From positions 62,001-126,000 of the forward strand of contig WHVA01000217.1 of NCBI GenBank assembly GCA_015179125.1: a DNA stretch of 64,000 nt, in the 5' to 3' direction. This document shows positions 1-11,959 of this stretch, one piece after another; the stretch's first letter is position 1; the number at the start of each line of letters is the position of its first letter. The stretch comes from Gautieria morchelliformis (lineage: Eukaryota; Basidiomycota; Agaricomycetes; Gomphales; Gomphaceae). The notes beneath the pieces are model-generated. The model was not told the origin of the DNA and made no database searches. It was given only the letters and a program-made list of their open reading frames with translations. The position numbers and the translations under genes are program-made.

Positions 1-2720
1 CTCTCCAATCCTTATCTCTTAGCTTGTTGTAAATTGCAGAAACCATCCCAGGGGTAAATATTAGCCCATAAAGATCACCTATGCATCTGTAAGTATATGA
101 TCTAGTTTATGCAGAGGTCTCACTGTGATCCATGGAAGCTACTAGGATGTCCAAGGCCTTGCATTGGACATCCTCATCTTTATCAACAAGTAACCCTTGG
201 AGAGTATATATTGTTTTAGGGTTAAAAATTAGACTATGGAGCTCATCTGCATTCCTATAAGCATGTGCATGTGTTATAATTCACAAGAAGATACTCACTA
301 TGAGTCATGGAAGCTATGATGGTTTTTAAAGCCTGGATCCTAACTCTCCAATTTTTATCCCTCAGCCGGCTGTGAATGGCAGAAATTATGCCAGGAGTAA
401 AAATTATCCCATGAAGGTCACCTGTACATCTGTAAGTATATGATATAATTTATGCAGAGGTCTCACTGTGATCCATAGAAGTGACTAGGATGTCCAAGGC
501 CTTGCATTGGACGAGCTCATCTTTATCAGCTAGTAACCCTTGGATAGTAGCTATTGTTTTAGGGCTAACAATCAGGCTATAGAGTTCATCTTTGCACCTG
601 TAAGCATGTATTATAATTCACAAGGAGATACTCACAGAGCGTTACAGAAGTTATGATGGTCTTGAAAGCCTGGAACTGAACTCTCCAATTTTTATCTCTC
701 AGCTGGCTGTGGATGGCAGAAATTATGCCAGGAGTAAAAATCAACCCATGAAGGTCACCTGTGCATCTGTAAGTATATGATATAATTTATGCAGAGGTCT
801 CACTGTGATCCATGGAAGCTACCAGGATGTCCAAGGCCTGGCATTGGACACGCTTATATTTATCAGCTAGTAACCCTTGGATAGTAGATATTATTTCAGG
901 GTTAAAAATCAGACTATGGAGGTCATCTGCATACTTTTAAGCATCAGTTATAATTTTCAAGGAGATACTCACTGTGAGCCACCGAAGCTATGATGGTTTT
1001 TAAAGCCTGGAACTGAATTCTCCTATTTTTATCTCTCAGCTGGCTGTGAATGGCAGAAATTATGCCAGGAGTAAAAATTATCCCATAAAGATCACCTGTG
1101 CATCTGTAAGTATATGATATAATTTATGAAGAGGTCTCACTGTGATCCATAGAAGCGACTAGGATGTCCAAGGCCCTGCATTGGACATACTCATCTTTAT
1201 CAGCTAGTAACCCTTGGATAGTGGATATTGTATCATGGTTAACAATCCGGTTATGAAGATCATCTGTGTACCTATAAGCATGTATTATAATCCACAAGGA
1301 GATACACACTGAGAGTCATGGAAGTTATGATTGTCTGTAAAGCCTGTGACCGAATTCTCCCATTTTTATCTCTCAGTTTGCTGTGAATGACAGAAATTAT
1401 GCCAGGAGTGAAAATTAGCCCATAAAGATCACCTATGCATCTGTAAGTATATGATATAATTTATGCAGAGATCTCACTGTGATCCATAGAAGCTACTAGG
1501 ATATCCAAGGCCTTGCATTGGACATCCTCATCTTGATCAGCTAGTAACTCTTGAATTGTAGATATTGTTTGTGGGTTAAAAATCAGGTTATGGAGGTCAC
1601 CTGTGTATCTATAAGCATGTTATATAGTTCACAAGGAGATATTCACTGTGAGCCATGGAAGCTATGATGGTTTTTAAAGCCTGAACCCGAACACTCCAAT
1701 ATTTATCTCTTAGCATGTTGTAAATGGTTGAAACCATAGCAGGAGTGAAAATCAACCCATAAAAGGTATCTGTATATCTGTAAGCTTGTGTTATAATTTA
1801 TGAAGAGGTCTCACTGTAATCCATAGAAGCTACCAGGATGACCAAGGTCTGGCATTGGGCATCCTCATTTTTATCAGCTAGTAACCCTTGAATAGTAGAT
1901 ATTGTTTCAGGGTTAAAAATCACGTTATGGAGGTCATCTGTGCACCTATCACCACATGTTATAGTTCACAAGGAGATACTCACTGTGAGCCAGGGAAGCT
2001 ATGATAGTTTTCAAAGCCCGGAACTGAACTCTCCAATCCTTGTCTCTTAGTTTGTTGTAAACAGCAGAAATCATCCCAGGGGTGAAAATCAGCCCCAAAA
2101 GGTTTTCTGTATATCTGTAAGTTTATGTAATCATTCATGAAGAGGTCTTACTGTGATCCATAGATGATTCTAGGAAGTCCCAGGCCTGGCCTTGGACATT
2201 CTGAGCTTTATCAGCAAGTAACTCTTGGATGGTAGATATTATATCAGGGTTGAAAATCATACTACAGAGGTTATCTGTGTAAATGTGAGCATGTGTTGCA
2301 ATTTACAAGGTAATACTCACCATGAGCTTTAGAAGCTGATAAGGTTTTCAAAGCCTGGGTCCGAACTCTTTCATGATCATCTGTCAACTTGCTGTGGAGG
2401 ATAGGGATTATGCCAGGAGTGAGCATCCGACTATATAGATCCTCTGTGTATCTGTAAGTATATGATATAATCTATTAGAAGGCCTTACTGTGATCCATAG
2501 AAACTATTAGGATGTCCAAGGCTTGGCATTGAACATTCTCATCTTCACTAGCTAGTAACCCTTGGATGGTAGAGATTATATCAGGATTGAAAATAAGGTT
2601 ACGAAGGTTATCTGTGCATAGCTAAGCATATGTTATCAGTCACAAGATGATACCCACTGTGAGCCATGGAAGCTGCTAAGACTTTCAAGGCCTGGCATTG
2701 TATATCCACATCTTCACAAA
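1..2720 (-). repeat. Tandem exon array, one ARM/HEAT-like repeat per exon
   Basis: Exon ends recur at about 119, 294, 468, 630, 797, 966, 1136, 1304, 1473, 1642, 1809, 1977, 2148, 2315, 2485 and 2655, about 169 bp apart. Each unit is an exon of about 120 bp (about 40 residues) plus an intron of about 50 bp. Two repeat types alternate. One ends like IQGLLADKDEYVQCRAL then DILVASMDHS. The other has a LRDK-type centre and ends ASMAHS. The higher-order period is therefore about 338 bp. The array is AT-rich and CpG-poor, unlike the hydrolase exons of the same gene. Confidence 0.75.
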
Positions 2721-5300
2721 ATAGTATTCTTTGAAGGGTGGGAATCACTGTGCAATCATTTTGATTCAAAAATATTTGCAGATAACCCTTTTCATCTACA
2801 TCTATAATGATATCAGTTGCCATTATATAAAATCTCAACACTGTTATCTTACTCTCATTTAGAAGCCACCTTAGTATTTGGAGTGATGCAACAACAACTT
2901 GGGAGTTATTCCCCATCAACCCCCTTTCTAATGGCTTTGTCATTGTACTTTCCATCCTCTTATCTGAGTCTATGATAACCACTTGCTTTAGCAGGGTCCT
3001 TTGAAGTGTCTAAAGCTACTTACGCCTGAATTTGCATTCTTCCATGAATGATGCTAGCCACCTTGCAAGTTTGACATCATTCTCCCAACCCTTCACATAG
3101 AGGAGTCTCTCAACCATCTCTTCATCCAAGGTTATCCCTATCATAGAGATTAATATCATGATATAATAATATGGCAGCTCCTCAAACTTACATTTTTGCC
3201 TACTCAATTCCATGAGTACATTATATAGATTATCCCGGCTCTCAGAGGTTATGGTGTGCTCAGACCCTAAAAGGCTAAAAAGCATTGGCACCACACCTTG
3301 GTCCACTAGTGAACGTGAACCCTGCACTAAATGCCAATTAATATACTTAGTTTATGTCACTTTCAGAACTAAAGAACTCACAAGACCAGGTCATCACTAA
3401 CAAACGGTGGAGCCAGACACCCTTTTCATTGTCAGGGCCTGTTTTTAGTCTCTGAATGACTTCTGTCACTGTGATATCGTCAAAAAAATCCAGCTCAACG
3501 ACATCTTTGAAATCGTGAGTCCACTCCCTCCACCTACGACGTCCCCAGCCTACCAGGCTTGTCCATGCTTTGACACTGCCCTCAGGGCTCAGCTTTGCTT
3601 TGGGGCAATAGGAGATGGGACAGAAAGCAACTGAAGCATGGATCCTCTGCCCAGGCTGCATTTTTCGACCATGCCCCTTATGCGTACTGAAAATTTGTCC
3701 CAATGAGCCGACCCTCAAAGACATATATATCAAGCTCACCGGTAGGTTGTTGATGACGAGTCCTTATATGAAAGCCTCTTAATGGGAAGCCACTCAAATA
3801 TACGCCATACCGCAGTCAGTGACTCCTTGACCTCTCCTAGATTCTTCCAATCCCAATCAACCTTGGTCGGCCGCATCTGCAGGCCGTTGGAGATAGCTTC
3901 ATATGACATCCAAAGACCAGATGTTTTGCCCAATTCCAGGTTCAGATTGAGCTGATTGCCACCTCCACTATGCACCATGGTCAGGACGAGAACCCGAGCA
4001 AAGGTGATACGCACATGTCTGAATGGGTCCCGGGAAACCAGACCTCCTTGATGCGGGGGTGGGAAGAGGAGCTCTCTATGTCCGTTTTCGTATCATTCAC
4101 CTCGTCCTCGTCGGCTGTGAGACCCGCGGAGCGCCTAGCTTTAGCAGGTTGGGATGTGTCTTCATTTCGCTGTGCGACCTTTTGCTGAGACACACCGCCA
4201 TGCGCATACTCGGGTAGGTATTTGACTCGGCGCTCATCGAGCGCAAGCGCATGGCGGAAGAAGCAGATGTGGTCTGTTTGATCTGTGAGAGGCAGAACTT
4301 TGTTCCGGACAATGCCCACTGAGGAAACCGTATCCCTGTGAGATCAATTATTAGTCAAGGTCGACAAAGAACCTGAACATTCACCATACGCCAACAAAGT
4401 GCACACGGACTTTCTCTCGCGAGAACGTTGTCTTGAACCGCTCCGCCATATTGACAGGTGTCGGTTTGATAGGCCCTCGACGGAGATGAAGGCGCTGCAA
4501 AAACTTCTTTGGCTGGGGAGGATAATACTTCTCGCTCTTTTCGTCCGCATAGAGCTCATATGCGCTGGAGAATAGCAATAAGCTGCAGCTTAGACATATC
4601 TAAGGTCGGAAGGACACTGACAATGGTATTTGCTCTTCGTTTCCTTTGTGCACCAGGCCCACCTGTGACATCAAGACCGAGAGATTAGCAAACATCACGA
4701 GGGCGAGCAACCGTAACGTGCCTTGTGGATCATACCGGCCAAAGCACGGACCTGGTAGGCGCCGCGAGAGAACCCTGGTGTCGATGCTCAGGACTGTCGA
4801 ACCAGGTGCTATCCTGGGGCTCACCAAACAAGTAGATGCGATCACCGTCCTGATAATTTTGTGACAGCCATCGATATGCACCTATTACGATCTTTTCGAA
4901 GTTCCTGAGCGATGGGGCGTCAATAGTATTCGATTGCCGGTGCGAGTGAGGACAGTGGAGATATTACCAGGCAATCGCGAGATCTATCTTGTTATCCACG
5001 ACCTGTTTCACATAACTCCATGATTTCCAGGATGGTTTGGCATACGTGCCGATACCGCTGTTGTAATACGTGAGTTGCTCGTCGCCCTTGATAAGTTGAC
5101 TGTAGAGTTCTATGACGTTCGTATTCTAATGGGATATCTCAGACGTAGTATCGTGGGTTGCAAGGAAAGGGCCCACGAACGTTTGGTCCAAACTGATTGG
5201 ATGTGCCGTCAATGCACACCACAAGGTTTCGTCCTTTCTTCTCACTCGAACACGCACAGCTCGTTCGCTCCTCGTCAGGTTTCACGGCATCAGATTCCAT
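1..5300 (-). CDS. DUF2235 hydrolase-ARM repeat protein, left copy (3' end beyond window)
   Basis: Multi-exon minus-strand gene. The chosen start is ATG at 5300-5298, conserved in the inverted copy. Exons read by eye: 5300-5181, 5125-4968, 4904-4825, 4774-4722, then further exons to about 3380. Exon 1 carries CIDGTSNQFGPN, the DUF2235 (Tle1-like alpha/beta hydrolase) signature. Exon 2 has YYNSGIGTY, the exon 3/4 junction makes the nucleophile motif GFSRGAY, and later exons have VGLVHKGNEEQIP, AYELYADE, VGVWDTVSSVG and KEVWFPGTHSD. The substrate is unknown; some family members are phospholipases. From about 3330 leftward follow ARM/HEAT-like repeats of about 40 residues, one per exon, running off the window. 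The intron after exon 4 appears to use a GC donor (4721-4720). I saw no frameshift in the domain exons. An extra coding exon upstream is possible. Confidence 0.75.
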
Positions 5301-6290
5301 ATCCTGCAGCAAGTATGCGAGTAGATTGTGTAACAGCAGCTAACGAACTTTGAACGAATACGGGGTCAAGGGTATGCCAGCGTCAGACTCGGAAGCAGCG
5401 GCCACACCCTGCACACCCTGGGGCAAACATAAGCGTCTTCGCCTATGATACTTACTGTAAGTAGGCGAGCGCCTTCATGTGTGGAGACCCTCCATTGAAG
5501 TCGTTAAATGTGCGCTCAAAGTGCGGGAACCAGCACCAACTTCAACGCTCGAGCTCGACAGAAAGGAGTCAGGGGCCGCCAGTTTTTATTGACCTTGGCC
5601 TGTGAAATGCAAGAGGAATGCGAGTGAGTAGAGCTAAATGTATTATATATGTTAGGTCACAATTGGCACCTGAATCGAGTTACTAACCACCAATGTTAAT
5701 GAGCCCCAAAATTAGCCGAGCCAGGCCGGACCTGGCCCCCGAACCTGAACCTGCAGAGTCAAGGCCGAAGCCCCGGTATCTCAGCCGAGCCGCCATTTGC
5801 CGATCACCTTGAGTGAGTGCAATCGTTATCTATGTTGTACAGGTGGATCCTCTTCCCACCGCTTCGTGTGTTGACCCCCACGATGTCCTCCGATGGGACA
5901 GGGATCTGCAGCCATGCATTCGTCGCGATTCGGCTGTTCACCAGTTTTTGCTGTTTTAGCACCGGTGGTCTATATCCACCAGCCCCCCATACCCAGGCGC
6001 GCTGGTCCCATTTTCGTCGCGCACGCGCAAAATAATATTTGTGTATTGATCATCATATGGGTCGGACGCGACGACAAAGATGCGGGAGAAGGATTGTGAT
6101 CAGCACTGTCCCCTGGGACACTTGTCGGGAAATCTGTGGGAAGGCGCTCACCTATCATAGGGCGAAGAAGCTTATGTTTGCCCCAGCTGTGGCCGATGCT
6201 TCTGACGCTGGCATACCCTTGACCCCGTACTCAATCTTCAAAGTTCGTTAGCTGCTCTTACACAATCTACTCACATACTTGCTGCAGGAT
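5301..6290. promoter_or_regulatory. Shared divergent 5' region of the two DUF2235-ARM genes
   Basis: The two start codons (5300 minus, 6291 plus) face away from each other across about 990 bp, so both promoters must lie here or in unseen upstream exons. Next to each ATG is a conserved stretch with the pattern GTTCGTTAGC...CTGCAG just upstream, which looks like an intron after a short coding exon encoding roughly GIPLTPYS. The middle part, about 5470-6145, differs between the copies and is unique in the window. It contains small open stretches (for example 5893-6099) that I cannot assign. No clear TATA element was picked out. Confidence 0.4.
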
Positions 6291-9200
6291 ATGGAATCTG
6301 ATGCCGTGAAACCTGACGAGAAGCGAACGAGCTGTGCATGTTCGAGTGAGAAGAAACGAAACCTTGTGGTGTGCATCGACGGCACATCCAATCAGTTTGG
6401 ACCAAACGTTCGTGGGCCCTTTCTTTGCAACCCACGATACTGCGACTGACCTATCTCATTAGAATACAAACGTCATAGAACTCTACAGTCAACTTAAGAA
6501 GGACGAAAACCAACTCACGTATTACAACAGTGGCATCGGCACGTACGCCAAACCATCCTGGAAATCATGGAGCTACGTGAAACAAGGTCGTGGATAACAA
6601 GATAGATCTCGCGATTGCCTGGTAATATCTCCACTGTCCTAACTCGCAATCGAATAATATTGACGCCCCACCGTGCAGGAACTTCGAAAAGATCGTAATA
6701 GCTGCATATCGATGGCTGTCACAAAATTATCAAGACGGTGATCGCATCTACTTGTTTGGTGAGCCCCAGGATAGCACCTGTCTGGACGGTCCTGAGCATC
6801 GACATCAGGGTTCTCTCGCGGAGCCTACCAGGTCCGGGCTTTGGCCGGTATGATCGACAAGGCACGCTCCTTTTTCTCGCCCTCGTGATATTTACTAACC
6901 TCTGGGTCTTGGTATCGCAGGTTGGCCTGGTTCACAAGGGAAATGAAGAGCAAATACCATTGTCAGTGTCGTTACGGACTTTGATATGTCTGGGCCCCAG
7001 CTTATTGTTCTCCAGTGCATATGAGCTCTACGCGGACGAGAGGAGCGGGGAGTATTATCCTCCCCAGTCGATGACGTTATTGCAGCGCCTTCATCTCCGT
7101 AAAAGGCCTGACAAACCCAAATCTGTCAATATGGCCAAGCATTTCAAGACAACATTCTCGCGAGAGAAAGTCCGTGTTCACTTTGTTGGCGTATGGTGAG
7201 TGTTCAATGGCTGGTTCTTCGTTGACCTTGACTATTAATCGATCACACAGGGATACAGTTTCCTCAGTGGGCATTGTCCGGAATAAAAGTTTGCCTCGCA
7301 CAGATGAAACAGGCCACGTCTGCTTCTTCCGCCATGCGCTTGCGCTCGATGAGCGCCGAGTCAAATTTCTACCCGAATATGCGCATGGCGGTGTGTGTGA
7401 GCTCGCACAGCGGAAGGAAGACACATCCCAGCCTGCCAAAGCTAGACGCTCCGCAGATCTCGCAGCTGACGAAGACAAGGTGAAAGGTACGAAAACGGAC
7501 ATAGAGAGCTCCTTTTCCCAACCCCGCATCAAAGAGGTCTGGTTTCCTGGGACCCATTCAGACATGTGCGTGTCATCTTTTGCTCGGGTTCGCATCCTGA
7601 CCATGGTGCATAGTGGAGGTGGCAATGAGCTCAATCTGACCCTGGAACTTGGCAGAACATCTGGTCTTTGGATGTCATCTGAAGCAATCTCAAGCGGCCT
7701 GCAGATGCGGCCGACCAAGGTTGATTGGGATTGGAAGAATCTAGGGGAGGTCAAGGAGTCACTGACTCCGGTATGGCGTATATTTGAGTGGTTTCCCATT
7801 AAGAGGCTTTCATATAAGGACTCGTCATCAACAACCTACCGGTGAGCTTGATATATAGGTATGTGAGGGTCAGCTAATTGGGACTAAATTTCAGTATGCA
7901 TAAGGGGCGTGGTCGAATAATGAAGCCTGGGCAAAGGATCCATGCTTCAGTTGCTTTCTGTGACATCTCCTATTGCCCTAAAGCAAAGCTGATCCCTAAG
8001 AGCAGTGTCGAAGAATGGGCAAACCTAGTAGGCGGGGGACATCGTGAGCGGAGGGTGTGGATCGATCGTTTCAAAGATGTCCTTGAGCTGCATTTTTTTG
8101 ATGGTACCACAGCGGAGGAAGTTATTCAAAAGCTAGAAACGGGCCCTAACAATGAAAAGGGTATTTGGCTCCACCGTCTGCTAGTGATGACCTGGTCTTG
8201 TGAGTTTTTTGGTATTGAACGTGATACACAGCTAATGATATCAATTGTTGGTATTTAGCGCGGGATGTTCAAAGACTAGTGAACAAAGGTGTGGTCCCAG
8301 TACTTTTTAGCCTCATGGGGTCTAGGCATGCTATAACCTCGGAGAGCTGGGATAATCTATGTAATGTACTTGTGGCATTGAGTAAGCAAACAAGTAAGTT
8401 TGAAAGCTATCACATATATCATATAATTAATCTCTATTATAGGGATGGACTTGGATGAAAAGATGGTTGAACAACTCCTCAATGTGGATGGCTGGGAGAA
8501 TGATGCCAAACTTGCAGGGTGGATTGCAAGCTTCATGGAAGAATGTCATGTCAATTCAGAAGTAAGTAGCTTTGGATACTTCAAAGGAATCTCCTAAAGC
8601 ATGTGGCTATTAGACTCAGATAAAATGGAAAGTGAAATGACAAAGTCATTAGAAAGGGGGTTGATGGGGGATAACTCCCAAGTAGTGGTTGCATCACTCC
8701 AAATACTGAGGTGGCTTCTAAATGGGAGTGAGATAACAGTTTTATTCAGATAATATATTGGTGACTGATACCTTTGAAGGTGTAGACAGGAATGGTTATC
8801 TGGAAATATTCTTCAACCAAAATGATTGCGCAATGATATATGCCCTTCAAAGCACACTGTCTTCTGATGAGGTGGATATACAATACCAGGCCTTGAAAGT
8901 CCTGGCAGCTTCTATGGCACACAGTGAGTATTATCTTGTGAATTATAACACATGCTTAGGGATACACAGAGGAACTATATGGTCAAATGCTCACTCCTGA
9001 TATAATCCCTACCCTTTACAGCAAGTTGACAGATGATCATAAAAGAGTTCAGACCCAGGCTTTGAAAACCTTAGCAGCATCTATGGCTCATGGTGAGTAT
9101 CTCTTTGCAAATCATAACATATGCTTACTGGTGGACAGATGATCTCCATAGCCTGATTTTTAGTCATGACATAACATCTACCATCCAAGAGCTACTAGCT

Positions 9201-10813
9201 GAGAAAGATGAGAGTGTCCAATGTGAGGCCTTGAATATCCTAGTGGCTTCTATGGATCACAGTGAGACCTCTGCATAAATTATATCACATGCTTACAGAT
9301 GCACAGGTGACCTTTATGATTTGCTTTTCACTCCTGGCATAATTTCTGCCATTAACAACAGACTAAGAGATATAAATGGGAGAGTTCAGGTGCAGGCTTT
9401 AAAAACCATCATAGCTTCCATAACTCACAGTGAGTAAGTACCTCTTTGTAAATCATAACATATGCTTACTGTTGCACAGATGATCTCCATAGGCTGGTTT
9501 TCAACCCTGACATAATCTCTACCATCCAAGAGCTACTAGCTGATGAAGATGAGGATGTCCAATCTGAGGCCTTGAATACTGTTGTAGCTTCTATGGCTCA
9601 CAGTGAGACATATGCATAAATTATATTACATACTTACAGATACACAGGGAATCTCTCTGGGCAAATGTTGACTCCTGGTGTAATTTTTACCATTCATAGC
9701 AAGCTGAGAGATAAAAATGGGAGTGTTCAGTTCCAGTCTTTAAAAATCATCACAGCTTCCATGGCTCACAGTAAGTATCTCCTGGTGAATTATACCACAT
9801 TCTCACATATAGACAGAGAAGCTCCATAGTCTGATTTTCAACCCTGATATAATATCTATTATCCAAGAGTTACTGACTGATAAAGCTGAGAATCACCAGT
9901 GGCAGGCCTGGGACTTCCTAGTAGCATCTATGGATTACAGTGAGACCTCTTCATGAATTATTACACAAACTTACAGACATACAGATAACCTTTTTGGGTT
10001 GATTTTCACTCCTGGCATGGTTTCTGCCATTTACAACAAGCTAAGAGATAAAGATTCGAGAGTCTGGATCCAGGCTTTAAACACCATCATAGCATCCATG
10101 GCTCATAGTGAGCACCTCCTTGTGAATTATAACCAATGCTTACATGTATATAGATGACCTCCATAACCCATTTTTTTTAAAGATGGAACAACATCTACTA
10201 TCCAAGGGTTACTAGTTGATGAAGATGAGGATGTCCAATGCAAGGCCTTGGATATCCTAGTAGCTTCTATGAAATATAGTGAGACCTCTACATAAATTAT
10301 ATCATATACTTACAGATGCACAGGTGACCTTCATGGGTTGATTTTCACTCCTGGCATGGTTTCTGCTATTCACAACAAGCTGAGAGATAAATATTGGAAA
10401 ATTCAAATCCAAGCTTTGAAAACCGTAATGGCTTCTTTGGATCACAGTGAGGATCCCCTTGTAAACTATAGCACATGCTTACAGGTACATAGATGACCTC
10501 CATACTCTGATTTTCAACCATGACATGGCATCTGCCATTCAAGGGATTTTGGCTGCTGAACATGAGGATGTCCGATGTCAGGCATTGAAAACCTTGGAAG
10601 CTGTGATAGATCACTGTGAGTTTCCTCACCTAAAGTGTCACACAGGCTCACAGGTTCAAAGATGACATTTGTGGGCGTATAATCAATGATACCCTGGTTT
10701 TGGTCATTCAGGCTCTGCAAAATGATCCTCATGATAATGTCAGGTTGCAGGCTATGATAACCTTTAACCTGACTTCCAGCTACCTTGGTCTGTCCTTTCT
10801 TTCCTCTCCCTAG
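6291..10813 (+). pseudogene. DUF2235 hydrolase-ARM repeat protein, right copy, frameshifted
   Basis: Inverted copy of the left gene with the same exon plan. ATG at 6291, CIDGTSNQFGPN at about 6370, GFSRGAY assembled across the intron ending near 6790, then VGLVHKGNEEQIP, AYELYADE, VGVWDTVSSVG, KEVWFPGTHSD and the WLHRLLVMTWS linker near 8170. ARM exons follow from about 8260. The final exon ends with the degenerate repeat IQALQNDPHDNVRLQAM and a TAG at 10811-10813, so this copy shows the true C-terminal end of the family. In the second exon an extra A near 6584 (AAACAAGGTC against AAACAGGTC in the left copy) shifts the frame and gives TAA a few codons later. The encoded enzyme is therefore cut before the nucleophile motif, unless a splice variant removes the base or the base call is wrong. 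Confidence 0.7.
8870..10790 (+). repeat. Right-copy ARM exon array
   Basis: Exon ends recur at about 8915, 9085, 9255, 9425, 9597, 9765, 9935, 10100, 10273, 10440 and 10610, spaced about 170 bp, each followed by a GTGAG- or GTAAG-type donor. Units of about 40 residues alternate between an IQELLAEKDESVQCEAL-type and a LRDINGRVQVQAL-type repeat, ending ASMDHS or ASMAHS. This helical-repeat pattern usually makes a protein-binding superhelix. Confidence 0.75.
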
Positions 10814-11959
10814 CTTACATGACTGAGATATTTCTTTCCATATACTCAATGTGACCGGCTTCCTGCATTTGACCAGATTAACATGTAAGTATTGTTTTAC
10901 TGCTGATTGTTTAATATTCCTAAGGCACATTACCAATCAAGGGATAGCTAGCCATGCATCGGTGAAGGGACCTTAAACAGTTCAATCGAAGGTGCTATGT
11001 GATAATCAAATATGTTTCTTGTGCCATTTGTTATTGTTCAAATTGTACTAGTTGAGCAATATTCCTCATGGTTTTGATTTATATGCCATTGTTCTGCACT
11101 AGCATTGATTTGGCCACACCCTTTGACTGACCCAAAGCTGGCTTCCATGCCTGCCCGACAGGTAGAAATGTATTCTGGCCAGCCATGGAACTAGTAGTGG
11201 TATATTGGTGACGAATATGCCTTGGCAGTGCACTTTGATGCAAATATATGTCATACATATGCAGACCTATGCTGCAAGACACAGCACAGTGTCAAACACG
11301 AACACTGCCTTTCATGGTCAAGCTGCAACAATCCATGTACAGTGTCATACGGGCTAGCACAGTCACATCAGTTCCTATTTTGTGTCTAGTCTAATTATGT
11401 CATGTTCATGCTAGGCTACATGTAGTATGTACATATGTTCACTACCATGTCCCATACCATTGCATGCCCACCATGCACTCAAAGCCAGCCATGGCGCACC
11501 ACACCCCACAGCAGCAGTGCCCCCAGCGCTGCTCCAAATGTCACCCGCATGCATGTAGTACTGGCCACCTTGACACTCAGATCATAGAACGTCCATACAC
11601 TTTTGATCTCAAAGTAGCCGCTATTGTAGTTCAAGGGTAGGTCAATTACAAAGTTGTTGTAGCACATCCCCGAGCAGGTCTGTGCCAATATGGCAGGATT
11701 TCTGGTGCTATTGCATGGTGAGAGATGCAGGAAGCTGAATTAGAAGGGTGGAAGTTGACTTCCAAGCCACCTGGCAAGGTTTAGTTTTCGTCACTTGATA
11801 AGTTAAAGGAGGCAAGGCATCCACTGCAGAGTGTGATGTCAATAATCACTCAGGTGCTGTGGCTTGAAAAATATATCTACAGTGCACCCATTGGAGGGGT
11901 GGTTCACAATAGTTCACAGCGGACTGACCAAGTGTCGAAGTGTTGACAGTACTAGTCCC
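10814..11959. other. No recognised gene
   Basis: About 1.1 kb downstream of the right DUF2235 copy. The only open stretch of note is on the minus strand at 11479-11760 and reads like one exon (QTCSGMCYNNFVIDLP, then YFEIKSVWTF). I do not recognise it. The rest is AT-rich without clear coding sequence. Confidence 0.4.
11479..11760 (-). other. Possible exon fragment, unassigned
   Basis: Open minus-strand stretch encoding AQTCSGMCYNNFVIDLP, LNYNSGYFEIKSVWTF and a hydrophobic tail. The tyrosine- and aromatic-rich composition resembles the end of a beta-sandwich secreted protein, but nothing in the sequence allows a family call. No start, splice partner or neighbouring exon was found, so it may be chance. 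Confidence 0.15.

Larger units (their letters stand above)
1..5470 (-). repeat. Left arm of large inverted duplication
   Basis: The reverse complement of this segment matches 6145-10813 over the hydrolase exons, their introns and the ARM exons. Similarity starts near the TATCATAGGCGAAG-like sequence upstream of the start codons and fades in the repeat arrays, where unit number differs (at least 16 here, about 11 in the right arm). The unrelated spacer between the arms is about 0.7 kb. Confidence 0.75.
6145..10813 (+). repeat. Right arm of large inverted duplication
   Basis: Mirror of 1-5470. Small differences from the left arm include one missing codon near 6355, the extra A near 6584, different intron lengths near 7205 and fewer ARM units. 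Both arms keep splice signals, so the duplication copied genomic DNA and not a processed transcript. Confidence 0.75.

Noticed and set aside
7077..7799. 240-residue minus frame
   Set aside because: Antisense to the right DUF2235 gene exons; no independent support.
7174..7845. 223-residue frame as a separate gene
   Set aside because: It covers exons and introns of the right DUF2235 gene (VGVW and GTHSD exons read through introns); the left copy shows the splice pattern.
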